Shown here piece by piece: positions 32,470 to 44,326 of a stretch of DNA of 64,000 nt. The notes below the pieces were generated by a model. The model ran no database searches and had not been told where the DNA came from. It saw nothing but the letters and a program-made list of their open reading frames with translations. The DNA is from Bimuria novae-zelandiae CBS 107.79 (lineage: Eukaryota > Ascomycota > Dothideomycetes > Pleosporales > Didymosphaeriaceae): assembly GCA_010015655.1 (NCBI GenBank), contig ML976672.1:159463-223462 (forward strand), read 5' to 3'. Made by a program: the position numbers and the translations under genes. The number at the start of each line of letters is the position of its first letter. Position 1 is the first letter of the stretch.

Positions 32470-35400
32470 GTGCTAGTAATTCGGCTTTAGTTATTAATAT
32501 AGTAACTGTGTCCTGCTTATTTGCTTTCCAGGCAATTAGGTCGCTAAATAGCTTAATAATATATCCTTACGAGCTCTTATAGTTAAGCGTATTATTAGTA
32601 AAGGACGCGTCACTCGCCACTTCTAAAGTATCTACACCCCCAAGCTAAAGGCCTAATAATCTAGTATTAGCAAGATAGAGGAGAACTTAATTAGCAGCTG
32701 CTTAGTACTCTTTACCTAGGTTAGATAGGAATTATAATAATTAAGAGCTTATAAAGGCAATATCTAGTCGCGTGGTTACTACAGCGTAGAGGATTAATCC
32801 TATCTTTTGCTAATATCGATTAACTTTAGCCTTGCTGGCGAGTCCTGAGCGTAAGAGCAGTTTAACTACTACTATTAGGGTATCGTGGTAAATCTTATAG
32901 TAATTAATAAGGCGCGATATTTTATTAATGTATAAGGCTTATAAAAGCTAAATCTTTCTATTTAGGTAATCCCTAATAATTTTAATCCCTAGGAACTACT
33001 ATAGATCTTTCCCGCTAGTAAGGGAGAACTTAGTACTTATTTTTACTATAGCTCCTTTAGCTGCGTGCTCTTAATTCTTATAGTAGGCGATAATTAGGTT
33101 GTCTACGTAAAAGAAAAGAATAAGGCTATCTTTAATAAGACAACACGGCTTATAGGGGACTGTGGTGAAGCCCATGTTGCGGAGCGTAGATGTGAACTCC
33201 CTCTGCCATAGTAATGGAGAGATACGTAATCTATAGAGCGCCTTATGCAATTGCAGGACTGTGCCTACTCGCGTATATCCGCGGGGCATCCTCATGTAGA
33301 TCTCTCTATCGAGCTTTGCATGTACGAAGGCGTTCGTGACGTCGTATTAAATTAGTTCTAGGTCAAATCGTGCAGCTATTTCCATGAGCATGCGAAATGA
33401 TCGTCCTGCCAGCGTTAGGGCATAGGTTTCTTGTAAGTTAAGGTGCCGCTGTTGATCGCCTCGCACTACTAATCTCGCCTTATATTTCTGTAATCGATGG
33501 TGCTTGTTAAACTTGTAGGTATAACCCACATGCAGTCGAGGATCTGATGACCTAATGCTCTTATTAGAGCTGCTGCAACCTCACTCTAGGACTTCATTTC
33601 CTTGTAGCTCTGGAGATGAGATCGCTCGGCTTCCTTCCACATATCATGGAGTGGGTGATCCTCGAGCTTGCTTCGACATGTGGGTGGCTCTGGGAGTACA
33701 CTTCGATGTGGTTTCTTGCCTAATGTGATCATTCGTCGAAGCTACGCCTTATTAAGAGCCTTGCCTTTGTATTTGCCGCTACTACTGGCTTCGGTGCCTG
33801 CCATAAAGGCTGCGGCCTATAGGCTTGTTTATAACTGCCCTGTTTACACTATTAGCGATAGTTTAAGCTAATTATCTCCTGCTATTAATTATGCAAGAAG
33901 TGTTATTAGTAGTAGCGTTAAGGGAGGCGTTAGATATTTATACCTAACTTTCCTATCTTACCTATACTTAGGAGCTCCTTTAACCTCTTCCTCTAACGCT
34001 TTACTAATTATCTTATCTTTAAAGAAGGACTCGGTGGCTTGCTCTTATTAAGGTAAGGGAGGTAACTCTACTAATTATACCTAGGCTGCTATTTCTTCTA
34101 ATATACTATATATAAGGTTATCTATTAGGTCTTTAGTTTTGCCTAAGAACACAGTATCCTCGTTGAATATTACGTTGCAAGTACTAATTGTCTTTGCTAG
34201 AGAGGGGATCCATATCCTCCAGATATTGGTTGATCTGTAGCCAACTAGATAGCCTATCCAAGCTTTAGGGTCCAGCCGTTGGAGCTTGCTCTTGCCACGT
34301 TTGGTGTTATTAGTCATGGCGAAGGCTTTGCAGCCATAGACTTTTAAGTAAGCTTAATTAGGCTTCTTTAGTTGAGTGATAACGCTATTCTAAAGAGCTA
34401 CTATCGTAAAGAACACTTTGTATAGTAATTGCTATTAATTAGCGTAGTTCGGGGTTTAATTATAGAGGTAGACTATAGCTTAGGTAATCTTAGGCTATAT
34501 TTACTAGGGTAAGTTAGAGTTAAGTCGCATCGCACGCGCTTTCTCCTTAATTATACCCCCTAAGCGTTTAGCCCCTCTATTTTATACTTAAGTATTAAGT
34601 GCTAAAGGCTTAATTCTAATACCTTGTACTAAGCACTACTTCTTAACGTCTGCTGTGTGCGTACCACAGTAGGAGGCGAACTAGGTTGATTCCTATCTAA
34701 TAGAAGTCAGAGTGGCTATATACATGAAGTGGAGTATCCAGAAGATTCTGGATCTGCAAGGTCACATGACTGTGTGACGACATAGTAGAATATTCTAGAG
34801 TTGTGATGTTGGCTAACATCTGCCTTAATAGAAAAGATCTTGTTATTGGATTTAATTACTTTCACCGTAATATTGTATTATACTCTTATAAATAGTATAA
34901 AGGTGCTAAGTTGCTTAATAATAGATCGTGCTAGGCGATTATCCTTAAAGTAGAAGTCCCATGCGAAGCTAGAGAATTAATTAGTAATTAGTATTTAGCT
35001 CTTCTCTCTTATTAAGCTGTCTGCTTTGTAGTCATGAAAATTGATTACGACTCGCTTACCAGGGCCTTTAGTTAGGTCTCTAGCTTGCTAGCGTATTTGC
35101 TATTTTAGTTTTGCTTTGCCACAGGCGTTATACTTAATAGTAGGTAGGCCTTTAATTTTTACTCCCTTAGATTACTATACGAGATGTTTAAGAGCCTAAG
35201 GGCCTAGATAGCCTAATTATTAGTGCTAGGTTAATACGTTTGCCCTTTATAGTCTTTGTTTAGTGCGTGTGTTAGTCTTATAGGTGGCATACGCAGCTTT
35301 AGTAGAAGTACCACCTACTAGTCTTGTCCTGTGTTCTAGCACCCACTGTCTATGCAACTCTTAAAGTTCTGCTAGTATAGTATTATCTCTTCTCTTTAGA

Positions 35401-37160
35401 GTTATTAGGTCTACCCTTATGTCCTACTAAAGGCCTTGCCTCCGGAGTAATTAGAATAATACAAGATTACAGAGCAGGTTAGGGTAATAGGTAATATTAT
35501 CTAGCTATATTATTTAATCGCTGCTTACACTCTATACGTTAAGATAGACGCTCTCGTATCCTTTAATCCATATTTGCGTATTCCCTGCCTATATGAAGTC
35601 TCCCGGCGCCGGTGGCTGGTAGGAGACAAAGCAATCGATATCGTTAAAGATATGGCAAGTTATGCCTAAATTAAGTATGGCTAAGCATCGCAATAGGTAC
35701 GTGTTTAGGTTAGTGTAGATAGATACGGCTTTAAAGCTTACTAGGATTTTAGTAATCTTGCGTCTATCTAGTCACTTATTATTAGCCTTAGTGATTCGAG
35801 TTGGAGTGGGAGTATGCGATAATTTAATTCTAGGTATTTAAGACTTTAGTCTTTTTACTATTCTTAACTTCTCTTAGAAGTTGGTATCATGTTTTAGCCT
35901 AAGCTTGACCAGCTTTACCATAAGAGGGTTCGCTCTAAACTAGTCTAGCTACTTGTTTAGAAAGGCATAGAAATAGTCTTAAAGACTATAGCGTAGTTTA
36001 TAAGCAGGGTAATAATTACTACTAACTATTATTAGCTTAAGGCTCTAAGGCAACTACTTAGATTTAGTATATTAACTATTATTTTGTTATTTATAATTCT
36101 AAGGTTTTCCTTAACTTTTAGATAATGCTACTTTATCTACAAGAGAGGCGTCCCTGTCTGTGGCCTAGGTGGATTCACCACCGTTAGCGAGAGATAAACC
36201 TATAGTAGTAAAAGCGCCCTTTTATTTGCCCTTAATTAGGTGCTGCAGGATTATGTAGTCTTAGAAGAGTTTTATTATATTCTTTTATAAGACAGCTGTA
36301 TCTTTGCTTCTATATTACTAAAAAGTCGTTACCTATATAGGTGCGACATGGATAACTACCTTTATAAAGTCTTCTTTAACTAAGTCTAGCCTTTAAAGCT
36401 CTAAAACCTAATTAGTCTTTACTTTTATAGCTGCATGATCGTACTTAGATAGCTATATAGCCTATAATCTAGCTATTCTTATTAGCTTAAGGGCTTCTTA
36501 GTATCTTGCCCTTGCTCGTCGATGTTTATCTTAATAGTTAACCCTAACTATGATCGTGAGGTTATTAATCTGTTGCGCTGCGGCCAATATGTATAAGAAA
36601 CCTTGAAAAGCTTCCATCTCTTCGCTACGCTACGATCTGGGGGGGTGTGTGACGGTTAAGAATATTCTACTCCAACGGGAGCAGAAGGTTAGCCTTTTGC
36701 TCCGCGACATAATCCATTGCTTTATTATACCTCCAGGGATGCAGCAGTTACTCTGCAGGTGTATAGAGATTGTTAATTAGAGAAAGGTGACCACCTTATT
36801 AAGGTCTGCCTTTTGTTCTTGGTAGTCTTGGTCTATAATCTTATAGATCTCGAGCCGTTCTTTATAATAGTCGCTATTATCTTTGTATGCTTTCGCACCT
36901 GCCGTTAATAGATGGGATGGCAATATTAGCACGTTATTTAGGTTCGCGGTCATGTAGGCGGCGCTTAATTGGTAGTTACTTATTAGCGGTGGCACTGGCA
37001 TCGCGGGTTTCTGTTTTAGTTTATCTATTAGCGCTGGGTTAATAATATTCCAGACCTTTAGGAATTAGCATCTTGTTTTAAGCTGTTTTAGCTATGGCGT
37101 GTAATTTGTGTAATTAGTCAGGATAACTGTAGGATCTCTGAGGGTCGATAGAGCCATTGT
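32470..37160 (-). mobile_element. Ty1/Copia retrotransposon relic (RIP-degraded)
   Basis: Minus-strand pieces in Copia order. The gag ATG is at about 37158 (MALSTLRDPTVILTNYTNYT, then TAG where Trp is expected), with more gag at 37001-36777. The integrase C-terminal block LDPKAWIGYLVGYRSTNIWRIW...VIFNED is at 34317-34081. RT sequence KFNKHHRLQKYKARLVVRGDQQ is at 33529-33347 and LHKALYRLRISPLLWQREF...FFYVDNLIIAY at 33295-33071, where the second Asp of YVDD is Asn. Sequence between the pieces is heavily TpA-rich with stops throughout. A block of different composition at 34700-34830 suggests a later small insertion. LTRs were not identified with confidence. Confidence 0.8.
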
Positions 37161-38504
37161 AATTAGCTTAATTAAGGCAGTATCGGTTGAGGCAGTAAGA
37201 CTCTTAATTATTAAATTAAAGGGTGTTTTTAATAAGATAGAAAAGTAATTAATTCTTGTGTTGTGTCTTTGTAAAAATGTAAGGCTCTTTTATCCTTACG
37301 TCTTACGTTAAGACGCTAATCTATTTCCGTTGAGTAAGGAGAGTCGCCCTTTGTCCCGCCCGGAATCGTGCGGATGAACCGGACTGCTGGCAAAGTCTCT
37401 TTGTGTAGGGTTGCGCCAGCTACCTTCGTGTGTGCAAAGGGCCATGTAATCGGACACTAGTAGTAGACTTAGAAGCCTTTGTATTACTATTTTTAGCTAA
37501 TTTAAGATATCTTTATAGTCACTATTTTATCCTATAAGTCTATTAATAAAAATATTATTTAGTAGCTTAATTAGCCTTCTCCTTAGCGTGTGTATTTTAA
37601 GCTACTACCTGCGTAACACGCTTTTCCTATAGTAAATAAGCTTTAGGCTACCTATTAGCTATCTAGATCTTTTTCTACTTAATTTTTAGAGTTTTAATTA
37701 TTATTATTTTAGTTTTTATTAGCTAAGAGGATCGCGCGCTTTTTATATTTAAGTAAATAATTAAATAATAGCTTCTTTACATTACTTATTAGCTTACTCT
37801 AAGGCTAAAGTGTTACCTTTAATTTAATGCTATTTCTAGTTTATAAGAGCTTCTTAAAGGACCTTTATTATATACTTTAAGAGTTATTTTAATATAAAAA
37901 TTAAGTATATTTATCTAGCTAAGCTTGCGTAGCTCCTTAGTTATAATATTCTTAATAGGAGAGCGTAATAGCTACTCTATTTTACGCTAATCTAATATAC
38001 TAAGTACTAATATAGAGCTAATTTATTCCCTACTCTAGCAGAGTTTCTTAATAAAATCTCTTAAGGATAGGTATTGGATCTGGCGGCGAGATACCTATAC
38101 TTAAAGACCTTAGTAATTAATAATAGCGTAACTGTAACGTACTATTTACCACTACGCCAATCTAGCAAAAGGTATAGGATAATACTCTATAATATAGAGT
38201 AGATCCTAGGTAATTAGTATATATACCAATATAGGTCAGTAATAACTAAGGGGCTAGATCCTTAGCTAGCCCCACTTAGGCCTAAATAGTACCTGACGGT
38301 AACTAACATAGTCTAGGTTCTTTAGACGAGTATAAAAAAGCCTCTTTTAGTGACTATTAATAGTCTTTAGCTTTTATAAAGATAGACGTTAAACTCTTTA
38401 AAGTAAACAGCTAAGAAACACTTAAATATATATATATAAATTAAGGGACAACAACGTATACGTTATATAATTATAGTAGTTATTAAAATCTATAGTAACG
38501 TGAG
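37161..38504. other. AT-rich RIP-like sequence, unassigned
   Basis: No frame or domain recognised. The first 280 bp (37161-37440) is less TpA-rich and may hold the 5' flank or LTR of the Copia element. The remainder is probably one or more old transposons mutated beyond recognition by eye. Confidence 0.45.
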
Positions 38505-38643
38505 ATCTATACAACCTCACTTGCCATTACTAGTAGTGGTGTTGAGTAACGCTTTGATTGGCGGCATAGGCTCTTACGTGCGGAGTAAGAGGGAATGTGG
38601 AGGTATGCTCCCGCTTGTTTCCTTTACTTAGCAGCGTGTCAGC
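38505..38643 (-). repeat. YR element terminal repeat B2
   Basis: Direct copy of B1 at the 3' end of the element, separated from A2 by 86 bp. It starts with the same ATCTAT core on the plus strand as B1. Confidence 0.9.
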
Positions 38644-38729
38644 CTAATCGCAGACTATGTAGAAAGCAAATATAACTAACTATATATCTATTAATTGTTA
38701 AACGCTAGGTACTAAGGGAGGAGGGAGGG

Positions 38730-38881
38730 TAAAATTTGCGCAGTATTCGTACGAATTCCTGCAGTGGTAATGAGGTAGTAGGTAGATAGGGGCATCGTCC
38801 GGATGCATCGCTTCTTTATAATGCTGCACTTCTTTGTGTAGTGCTTGGCGGCTTGATTGAGTATAGAACCTTTTATCTATA
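38730..38881 (-). repeat. YR element internal repeat A2
   Basis: Direct copy of A1. Its right end (ATCTATA, 38875-38881) overlaps the start of B1, so A2 and B1 share a 7-bp core. Confidence 0.9.
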
Positions 38882-39013
38882 TAACCTCACTTGCTATTGC
38901 TAGTAGTGGTGTTAAGTAACGCTTTAATTGGCGGCGTAGGCTCTTACGTGCGGAGTAAGAGGGAATATAGAAATATACTCCCGCTCGTTTCCTCTGCTTA
39001 GTAGCGTGTTGGC
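38875..39013 (-). repeat. YR element repeat B1
   Basis: 139 bp matching B2 at 38505-38643 with a constant offset of 370. It contains the shared CTAGTAGTGGTGTT and CTCTTACGTGCGGAGTAAGA blocks; differences are transitions. Confidence 0.9.
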
Positions 39014-39049
39014 TACTCCTACGCCATTTGTTGTTATTGTTTTAGGTTT

Positions 39050-39950
39050 AGGTTAAGTGGTAAGGTCTGGCTTGTAAGGAACTGTTTTTATAGGGCGAAT
39101 AGCTAATATAGGTTAGTCTTGTAGTAGTGTCTTACTGCGTCCGAGGACTATCTGCCTAAGGCCTGTATCTGTTCCATAGTGAGGTGTTGATTGTAGGCGT
39201 GTTGGGCCGCCCCTTTGCAGAAGCTGTGGCCTGTGTAGCCTAGAGCACTTTTGCCGTATCTCTAAAGGCGGGCTAATAGTAGCTGTAGCACTCTTGCACG
39301 TGTGAAGGCTCCGTTATAGAGGTAAAAGAGTGGCTAATTATCCTCTAGCTAGCTCCGTAACGGAAAATAGCCCTAGCCCTGTTACGGGAAGTAATTTTAG
39401 TCCTGTTGCGGGAAAGAGTCCTGTTGTAGGAGGTTTGCTATGTGCTAGCTTAGGTAGGCAGCGTCGTATAATGCTGTAATAACTATATTTACGCCTTTGT
39501 TGTTAAGGTCTGTCTTGCTCCGTGGAAGATGTAAAATAAAGTAGTCTCTTGTTGCTAAGCCTGTTACGCAGCGGCGGGTAAGATTTTCTATGCGGAAACG
39601 TCTTATATCTTTAAGATCTAAATCTTTATAGGTAAATTTACCTATTCTTAGAAAGCTTATAAAGGCTAGTAAGAACGCTGCGTTTAGATTAACTATATCT
39701 ACTAGGTGCTCTTCGCTAGATACTCTCTCTAAGAGTATGTTAATTAGCGTGTCTCTTGTGATTAGTACTTAATTATGCCTTAACTTCTTTAGAAATAGGT
39801 TCTTTGCGCCTTGTATAAGCCTTTGGACATAACTACTATTAAATATATTAACCAGGAGGTCGAGATCTATATAGACTAACTATAAAGCTACGACGTAGCT
39901 CTAGATTATTATGCCGTTAATTTAGCCTTATAGCGGGAGGTTACTACCAT
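39050..39950 (-). pseudogene. Tyrosine recombinase domain of the YR retrotransposon
   Basis: The minus strand reads NLNAAFLLAFISFLRIGKFTY, with the first catalytic Arg at 39648-39646, then LPRSKTDLNNKGV (beta-turn Lys), then GYTGHSFCKGAAQHAYNQHL. The His of the HxxR box is at 39228-39226, but the Arg has become Cys (TGC at 39219-39217, one C-to-T from CGC). After IQALGR a TAG (39150-39148) stands where the family has Trp, and VRHYYKT contains the nucleophilic Tyr (39126-39121). The domain is complete in layout and would have nicked and joined DNA through a 3'-phosphotyrosine. This copy is inactive. Confidence 0.82.
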
Positions 39951-40205
39951 TTGCCTATTCTACTATCTAATAACCGAGGCTAGTGCGCGTTGCTGGCTAT
40001 TTTGGGAGATTATTTAGCGCACAGAACTGCTCGTAGGACTTGGCCACTAAGCTATAGTTCTATCTTATGTTGGGCTTAAGGCCTGCCCATAGCAGCTTAG
40101 CGTATAGGTAAGACTTAGTTACTAATCGTACAAGCTTAACAAACTCTAGGGGCAGTTTAATAGGAAGGGCATCTACTAGTTTTTAGTAAAGTTAGCTATA
40201 AGGGG

Positions 40206-41110
40206 CTAGTTAAATTGTAATAAGGTATTAGCAAGAGTATTATCCCGCGTTAAGATCTGTCGTGAGTATAAGGTAACGTCTATTACCGCAGCTTGTATAA
40301 GGATTTCGCGGAGGTAATCTATAGAGGCCTGTCCTCGGGTAGTTCTATCCTTTAGGCCGGTCTCTGCTATTATGTTATCTGTATAGACAATCACCGTGCT
40401 ATGCGCCTAGTTTACGCCCTAGAGCTTAAAGGCTAGCTTAATTGCGCGAATCGCTAGTGCGTTTATCTAGAGACTTTATTCGTCTTGCTTAAGTTTATAT
40501 AAGAAGGCGTGCCGTTGCGGCACCTTCTTTAAATAGAACTACTAGTCCCCCTGTGCGGGGTTGCCCGTGTACCAAAAGGCGTCTATCGCTCTATTTAATG
40601 CGTTAGTAAAGAGATAATGGACAGGGCGGCTGGCATCGTTGAATAGCCGTATTCTGTTAAACTATAGTAGTAGGTCTCTCTACCAGGTTAGGTCTTTAGT
40701 TGCACCTTTAGTAAGTAGGCGGAAGCTTCTAGGCTTCGCGAATATAGTTATGTAATCCTATAGTTATCTTAAGAATGTACGTCCTAGCGTGACAACTTAG
40801 CTATAGAAGCTAAGAAATCTAGCTATCTTATAGGCTTATAGCTATGTGAGTCTATTGTTAGCGAGCGCTGTTAAGACTAGCTAAATTACTTTATTAAGTT
40901 TTCTTTTTAGAAGGCGAGCTATTATAGAGATTATATTAATCTTAACTCCTAAGCCCTCTATAGTAGTGCCTACGGCGTCTTTAGTACTATTACGGCGTAA
41001 GCCTAGCACGTTAGTAATTACGTTATAGTTTTTATTAATTAATTAAAGTACTTCCTCCGCCGGTGTTGCTGACGGCTTAAGGACGTATATAAAGTCGTCT
41101 AAATAGTGTA
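40206..41110 (-). pseudogene. Reverse transcriptase / RNase H of the YR retrotransposon
   Basis: RT palm motif KYLVHYLDDFIYVLKPS (catalytic DD at about 41100-41094) is followed by the connection segment GLRRNSTKDAVGTTIEGLGVKIN, as in DIRS/Ngaro RTs (GLxxNxxKxxxGTxxExLG). RNase H with IVYTDNIIAETGL and YSRQILTRDNTLANTL is at 40394-40206. RT sequence continues to the right (41110-41880) with several TAG/TAA codons. Confidence 0.8.
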
Positions 41111-41879
41111 CGAGGTATTTCTATCCAAGGTGTAACTAAAGTGCCTAATAGAAGCCTTCTGCGAATAAGTTAAATAGGAAGGGTGCTATACGTAGGCTAA
41201 AGGGGAGGCAGTTCTCGTGGTAGAACTAGCCATGCCACTAGAAGCTAAGTAGCTATTGTTGGTGTGGTGCTACTAGTATTATCCTAAAGGCGTCCTTAAG
41301 GTCCTTTTTAACAAGAAGGGCTCCTCTACCTGCGTGGCGTACTAGCTTAAAGATGTCTTCTACTATAGTGTAGTGTAGTGTAGCGACGTTAGGGTGTATC
41401 CAGTCATTAACCAAGTCGCCTATAGAATAGGAGAGATAATATATTTGTCTCCATCCTCTATCTGCTTTAGGTACTAGTCCAAGTGGGGAGCTATAAAATA
41501 GGAAGTCTTTATTATGCTAAGAAACCCTTCCTAGCTATAGGTCTGTATCTAGCTACCAAGTAATTACGTCCAGATCTTCGTGGGCTAACAATAGATTTTT
41601 TAAGATAACTAACTTATAGTCTCCTTCGTACCCGATCTGCGCGCCGTATTTTAGGATGTTATATAAGATTACTAGCAAGCTACCTAGGTAGCCTTCTAGA
41701 GCTTTCAGCCAGTTATTAGATTTTAGCGGTGAAGGTGATTATTCTAAGGGAGGGTATAAAGGGTCGTAGACATTAAATTATAGGTACGTGTTTACCCTTA
41801 GGCGCTTGTTAATAGTTATGCTTGCTTATTTAAGAATATCGTGTTAATTAGACAAGCGGCGCCGTCCTAGCGCAGGTTC

Positions 41880-42600
41880 CTATTTCTTATAGTTAATTAC
41901 ACTATAGTTAGCTTCGCAGTTTTTACAAATATGCTTTTGTTTACACTAGTCTTTTTTATAGCCTTTAGGCAGGTTGTAGTTCTCGCAGATAACTAATTTG
42001 TTATTTAGGAGTAATCCTCCTAGACCCCCGCCTAGTGGAGGCCTGGTGCGCTTCGCGCTGCGAAGTGTGGATAGGTTAAAATAGTGACTAGTCCATTTAT
42101 CTAGTACCTTCTGCCAGCTGTCAGGATCTAGCTCTTGCTTTGCTAGGGCGTGTTCGTGCCGGTTAATAGCGAATTGCAAGACGGATTGCTATTTATAGTT
42201 ATACGTGTGCTATATTACCCGTAAAAGGAAATATAGCATTGCGGGACTAATTGTCTAGTTCTAAGCCCTAAATAGCAGCCCTATAATCCAGATATAGTTT
42301 ATAAAGCACTCTACCTAGACTAATAGGTTATTTCTAAAGTCTTTAAGGCTGCCGCGGCCGCGTTTTACCACTAACTATTAGGTACTTAGGTCTAACTTTA
42401 TAATACTTTGTAATTTAGTAGTTCTAGAACCGATGACGATGCGGAGGCGGGTAAGGTTATATAGGTCAAATTTGCGGTTTAGGATGAGGTGGATATCCTT
42501 TAGATAGACGCCCAGGATCTGCTTAACGACCTGCATTATCTGCGAGGAGAAACGCTCACCTACTAAACCACCGTTATTATTAGTTATTAGCGTAACGCCT
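41880..42600 (-). pseudogene. Gag-like ORF of the YR retrotransposon
   Basis: The open part 42179-41946 reads KWTSHYFNLSTLRSAKRTRPPLGGGLGG, then ICENYNLPKGYKKD, a stop (TAG), and KQKHICKNCEANYSV: a Cys/His-rich segment at the end of a gag-like protein that would bind nucleic acid. Upstream sequence to about 42600 is coding-like with stops. Confidence 0.6.
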
Positions 42601-42885
42601 TAATAGAGCTAAGCTAGCTCTAGCATCACCTTCTTAGCCTCTAGCTCTCGCATTCTTTCTTAGTGTTAGAGCTCTTAAAGCTTAGCCTGTAACTTGTGTT
42701 GTTAAAGCTCTTTATTTATAATTGTGGCTTTATAGCTTATCGTCGGCCGTATAGGCTATTATTAGGTAAGTATTACAGTCGTCTGGCTGTGCTAGGGCCG
42801 TTAAAGCATGGTAGGGTCAACGGTAGAGGCGGTGTTGCCACTAAGAAAGGCCAGAAAGTCAGCTATAGTAAGCGTAATAAAATTC

Positions 42886-43037
42886 TAAAATTTGCGTAGT
42901 ATTCGTACGAATTCCTGCAGTGGCAATGAGGTAGTAGGTAGATGGGGGCATTGTCTAGATGCATCGCTTCTTTATAATGCTGCACTTCTTTGTGTAGTGC
43001 TTGGCGGCTCGATCGAGTATAGAACCTTTTATCTATA
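42886..43037 (-). repeat. YR element terminal repeat A1
   Basis: 152 bp, colinear without indel with A2 at 38730-38881. Both begin TAAAATTTGCG on the plus strand and end TTTTATCTATA. Differences are all transitions. Confidence 0.9.
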
Positions 43038-43582
43038 GCTATTAAGAATTAAATTTAGTATACGTATTAACGTACTTTATAAATACAGTGGGGTGGCAAA
43101 AAGAAAAAGAAATTTCTTTTAATACCTTTTTTAAACTTGAATAACTTAGCCAATATAAGAGATATAGTTACGAGGGAAATATAAAATAAACATTGCTGTT
43201 GAGTGTTGAGCGCGTGGGGCCCATACGAACTAAGGATCCCGCCTTTCAAGCTAAGTCAACAAAAGCTTTTCTCGCGAAGATGCTTGATCAGCCGGACAGG
43301 AGCGCTGCAAAACTCCCGGCTATTTCAGAGGCACCCGGTCATGGACAGCCCTCGTATTATTGACGTTCTTCTCATATTGGCTTAACATACTATCTTAGCT
43401 TCAGCTTTTGTTCCCCGTAGACACCTTGCTAGATTTTCTCAATGCGTTTTTACCCTGGATGGAATTTCAGAAGTAGTTCTTCTTCATGAGTATGGCCTTA
43501 GCTGATGATAAACGTGGCCGTTAATTCATACGTACGCCGCAATAGTACGGTATGTAATGTCAACACACAGTACATCGACACT
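43038..43582. other. Transition from AT-rich to gene-rich DNA
   Basis: No gene. CAGTGGGGTGGCAAAAAG at 43085, preceded by TA, looks like the end of a pogo-type element, but no partner repeat was found. Composition becomes normal at about 43200. Confidence 0.4.
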
Positions 43583-44326
43583 CTACTGGGGAACGTTCAC
43601 CCCAGAAATCTCCCTCAACTCCGCCACCAACTTATCCTGCGCCCGCTCATCCGCCGCCTCACTCTGAAACGACCTCTCCTTCCCATGATACCAATGCTTA
43701 CCCGACGCCCCAAGCTTCCCCTCCGCAAGCGCGACATAATCCTTAATCGCCGCGCCGATATCGTCCGTCGCACTCCCGCCCCCCATCTTCGTCTGCACCC
43801 ACCCAGGATCTAAAGAACTCACAACCGTATGCCGGAACGCCGGTTGCCTTGCGAAATAAAATGCCAGCATCATGTTATGCAATTTGCTATCGCTGTAGCT
43901 CGCGGCTTTGATATCTCTCAGCGAGGCGTCGCCGCTGTTGTGCAGTACTGAAGACAAGAAGACGAGGTTCTTGGGCGGCGGCTGCACGAGACAGGTGAGT
44001 GTGAAGGGCGCGAGAGTGTTTGTTGCGAATAATGTGGGGAGGCCTTCGGGACCTGTTGACGAGGAGGGGATGTGCATTACGCCGGCATTGTGGATGATCG
44101 CGTCCCAAGGACCTTTTGAATTGAGATCGTTGGCCAGGTTTTTCGTTGCTTCCGTTGAGGATAAGTCGGCGACGAGAACACCGTCGGCACCGGGACATAC
44201 CTTTTTGGCGTCGTCGGCACGCTGCGCATTACGGGCGTGGAGCGTCACGTTGTGCCCGTGTTGGACGAGAGATTTTGCCGCGAGAGATCCGAGCCCGTCG
44301 GAAGAACCTGTGATGAAGATGCGCAT
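43583..44326 (-). CDS. Short-chain dehydrogenase/reductase
   Basis: 247 residues from the ATG at 44326 (MRIFITGSSDGLG); an upstream in-frame ATG at 44407 would add a non-conserved 27-residue tail. Classical SDR Rossmann features: TGSSDGLG (TGxxxGxG cofactor loop), DLSST after strand 3, HNAGVMHIP (NAG), a Ser-containing LSSVL, and SYSDSKLHN with catalytic Tyr and Lys (YxxxK), then DPGWVQTKMG. Arg after strand 2 (LHARN) suggests NADP preference. Substrate is unknown. It is the first intact gene after the transposon block, and its 3' end is about 0.5 kb from the YR element. Confidence 0.92.
   Translation of the reverse strand: MRIFITGSSDGLGSLAAKSLVQHGHNVTLHARNAQRADDAKKVCPGADGVLVADLSSTEATKNLANDLNSKGPWDAIIHNAGVMHIPSSSTGPEGLPTLFATNTLAPFTLTCLVQPPPKNLVFLSSVLHNSGDASLRDIKAASYSDSKLHNMMLAFYFARQPAFRHTVVSSLDPGWVQTKMGGGSATDDIGAAIKDYVALAEGKLGASGKHWYHGKERSFQSEAADERAQDKLVAELREISGVNVPQ

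Larger units (their letters stand above)
38505..43037 (-). mobile_element. Tyrosine-recombinase retrotransposon, Ngaro/PAT-like, with split direct repeats
   Basis: 4533-bp minus-strand element with the arrangement A1 - ORFs - B1 - A2 - B2. A1 is 43037-42886, B1 39013-38875, A2 38881-38730 and B2 38643-38505. The ORF order is a gag-like protein with a zinc-binding segment (about 42600-41880), RT with the YLDDF motif at 41102-41094, RNase H with YTDN...RDNTLA (40394-40206), and a C-terminal tyrosine recombinase (39900-39050). The recombinase replaces an integrase, and the split repeats are the hallmark of Ngaro/PAT-type elements (family knowledge); DIRS elements have inverted ends instead. Stops, nearly all TAG/TAA, break every ORF, so this copy is dead. 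Confidence 0.85.

Noticed and set aside
43085..43110. TA plus CAGTGGGGTGGCAAAAAG as the end of a pogo-like element
   Set aside because: No inverted partner and no transposase sequence adjoining; could be chance.
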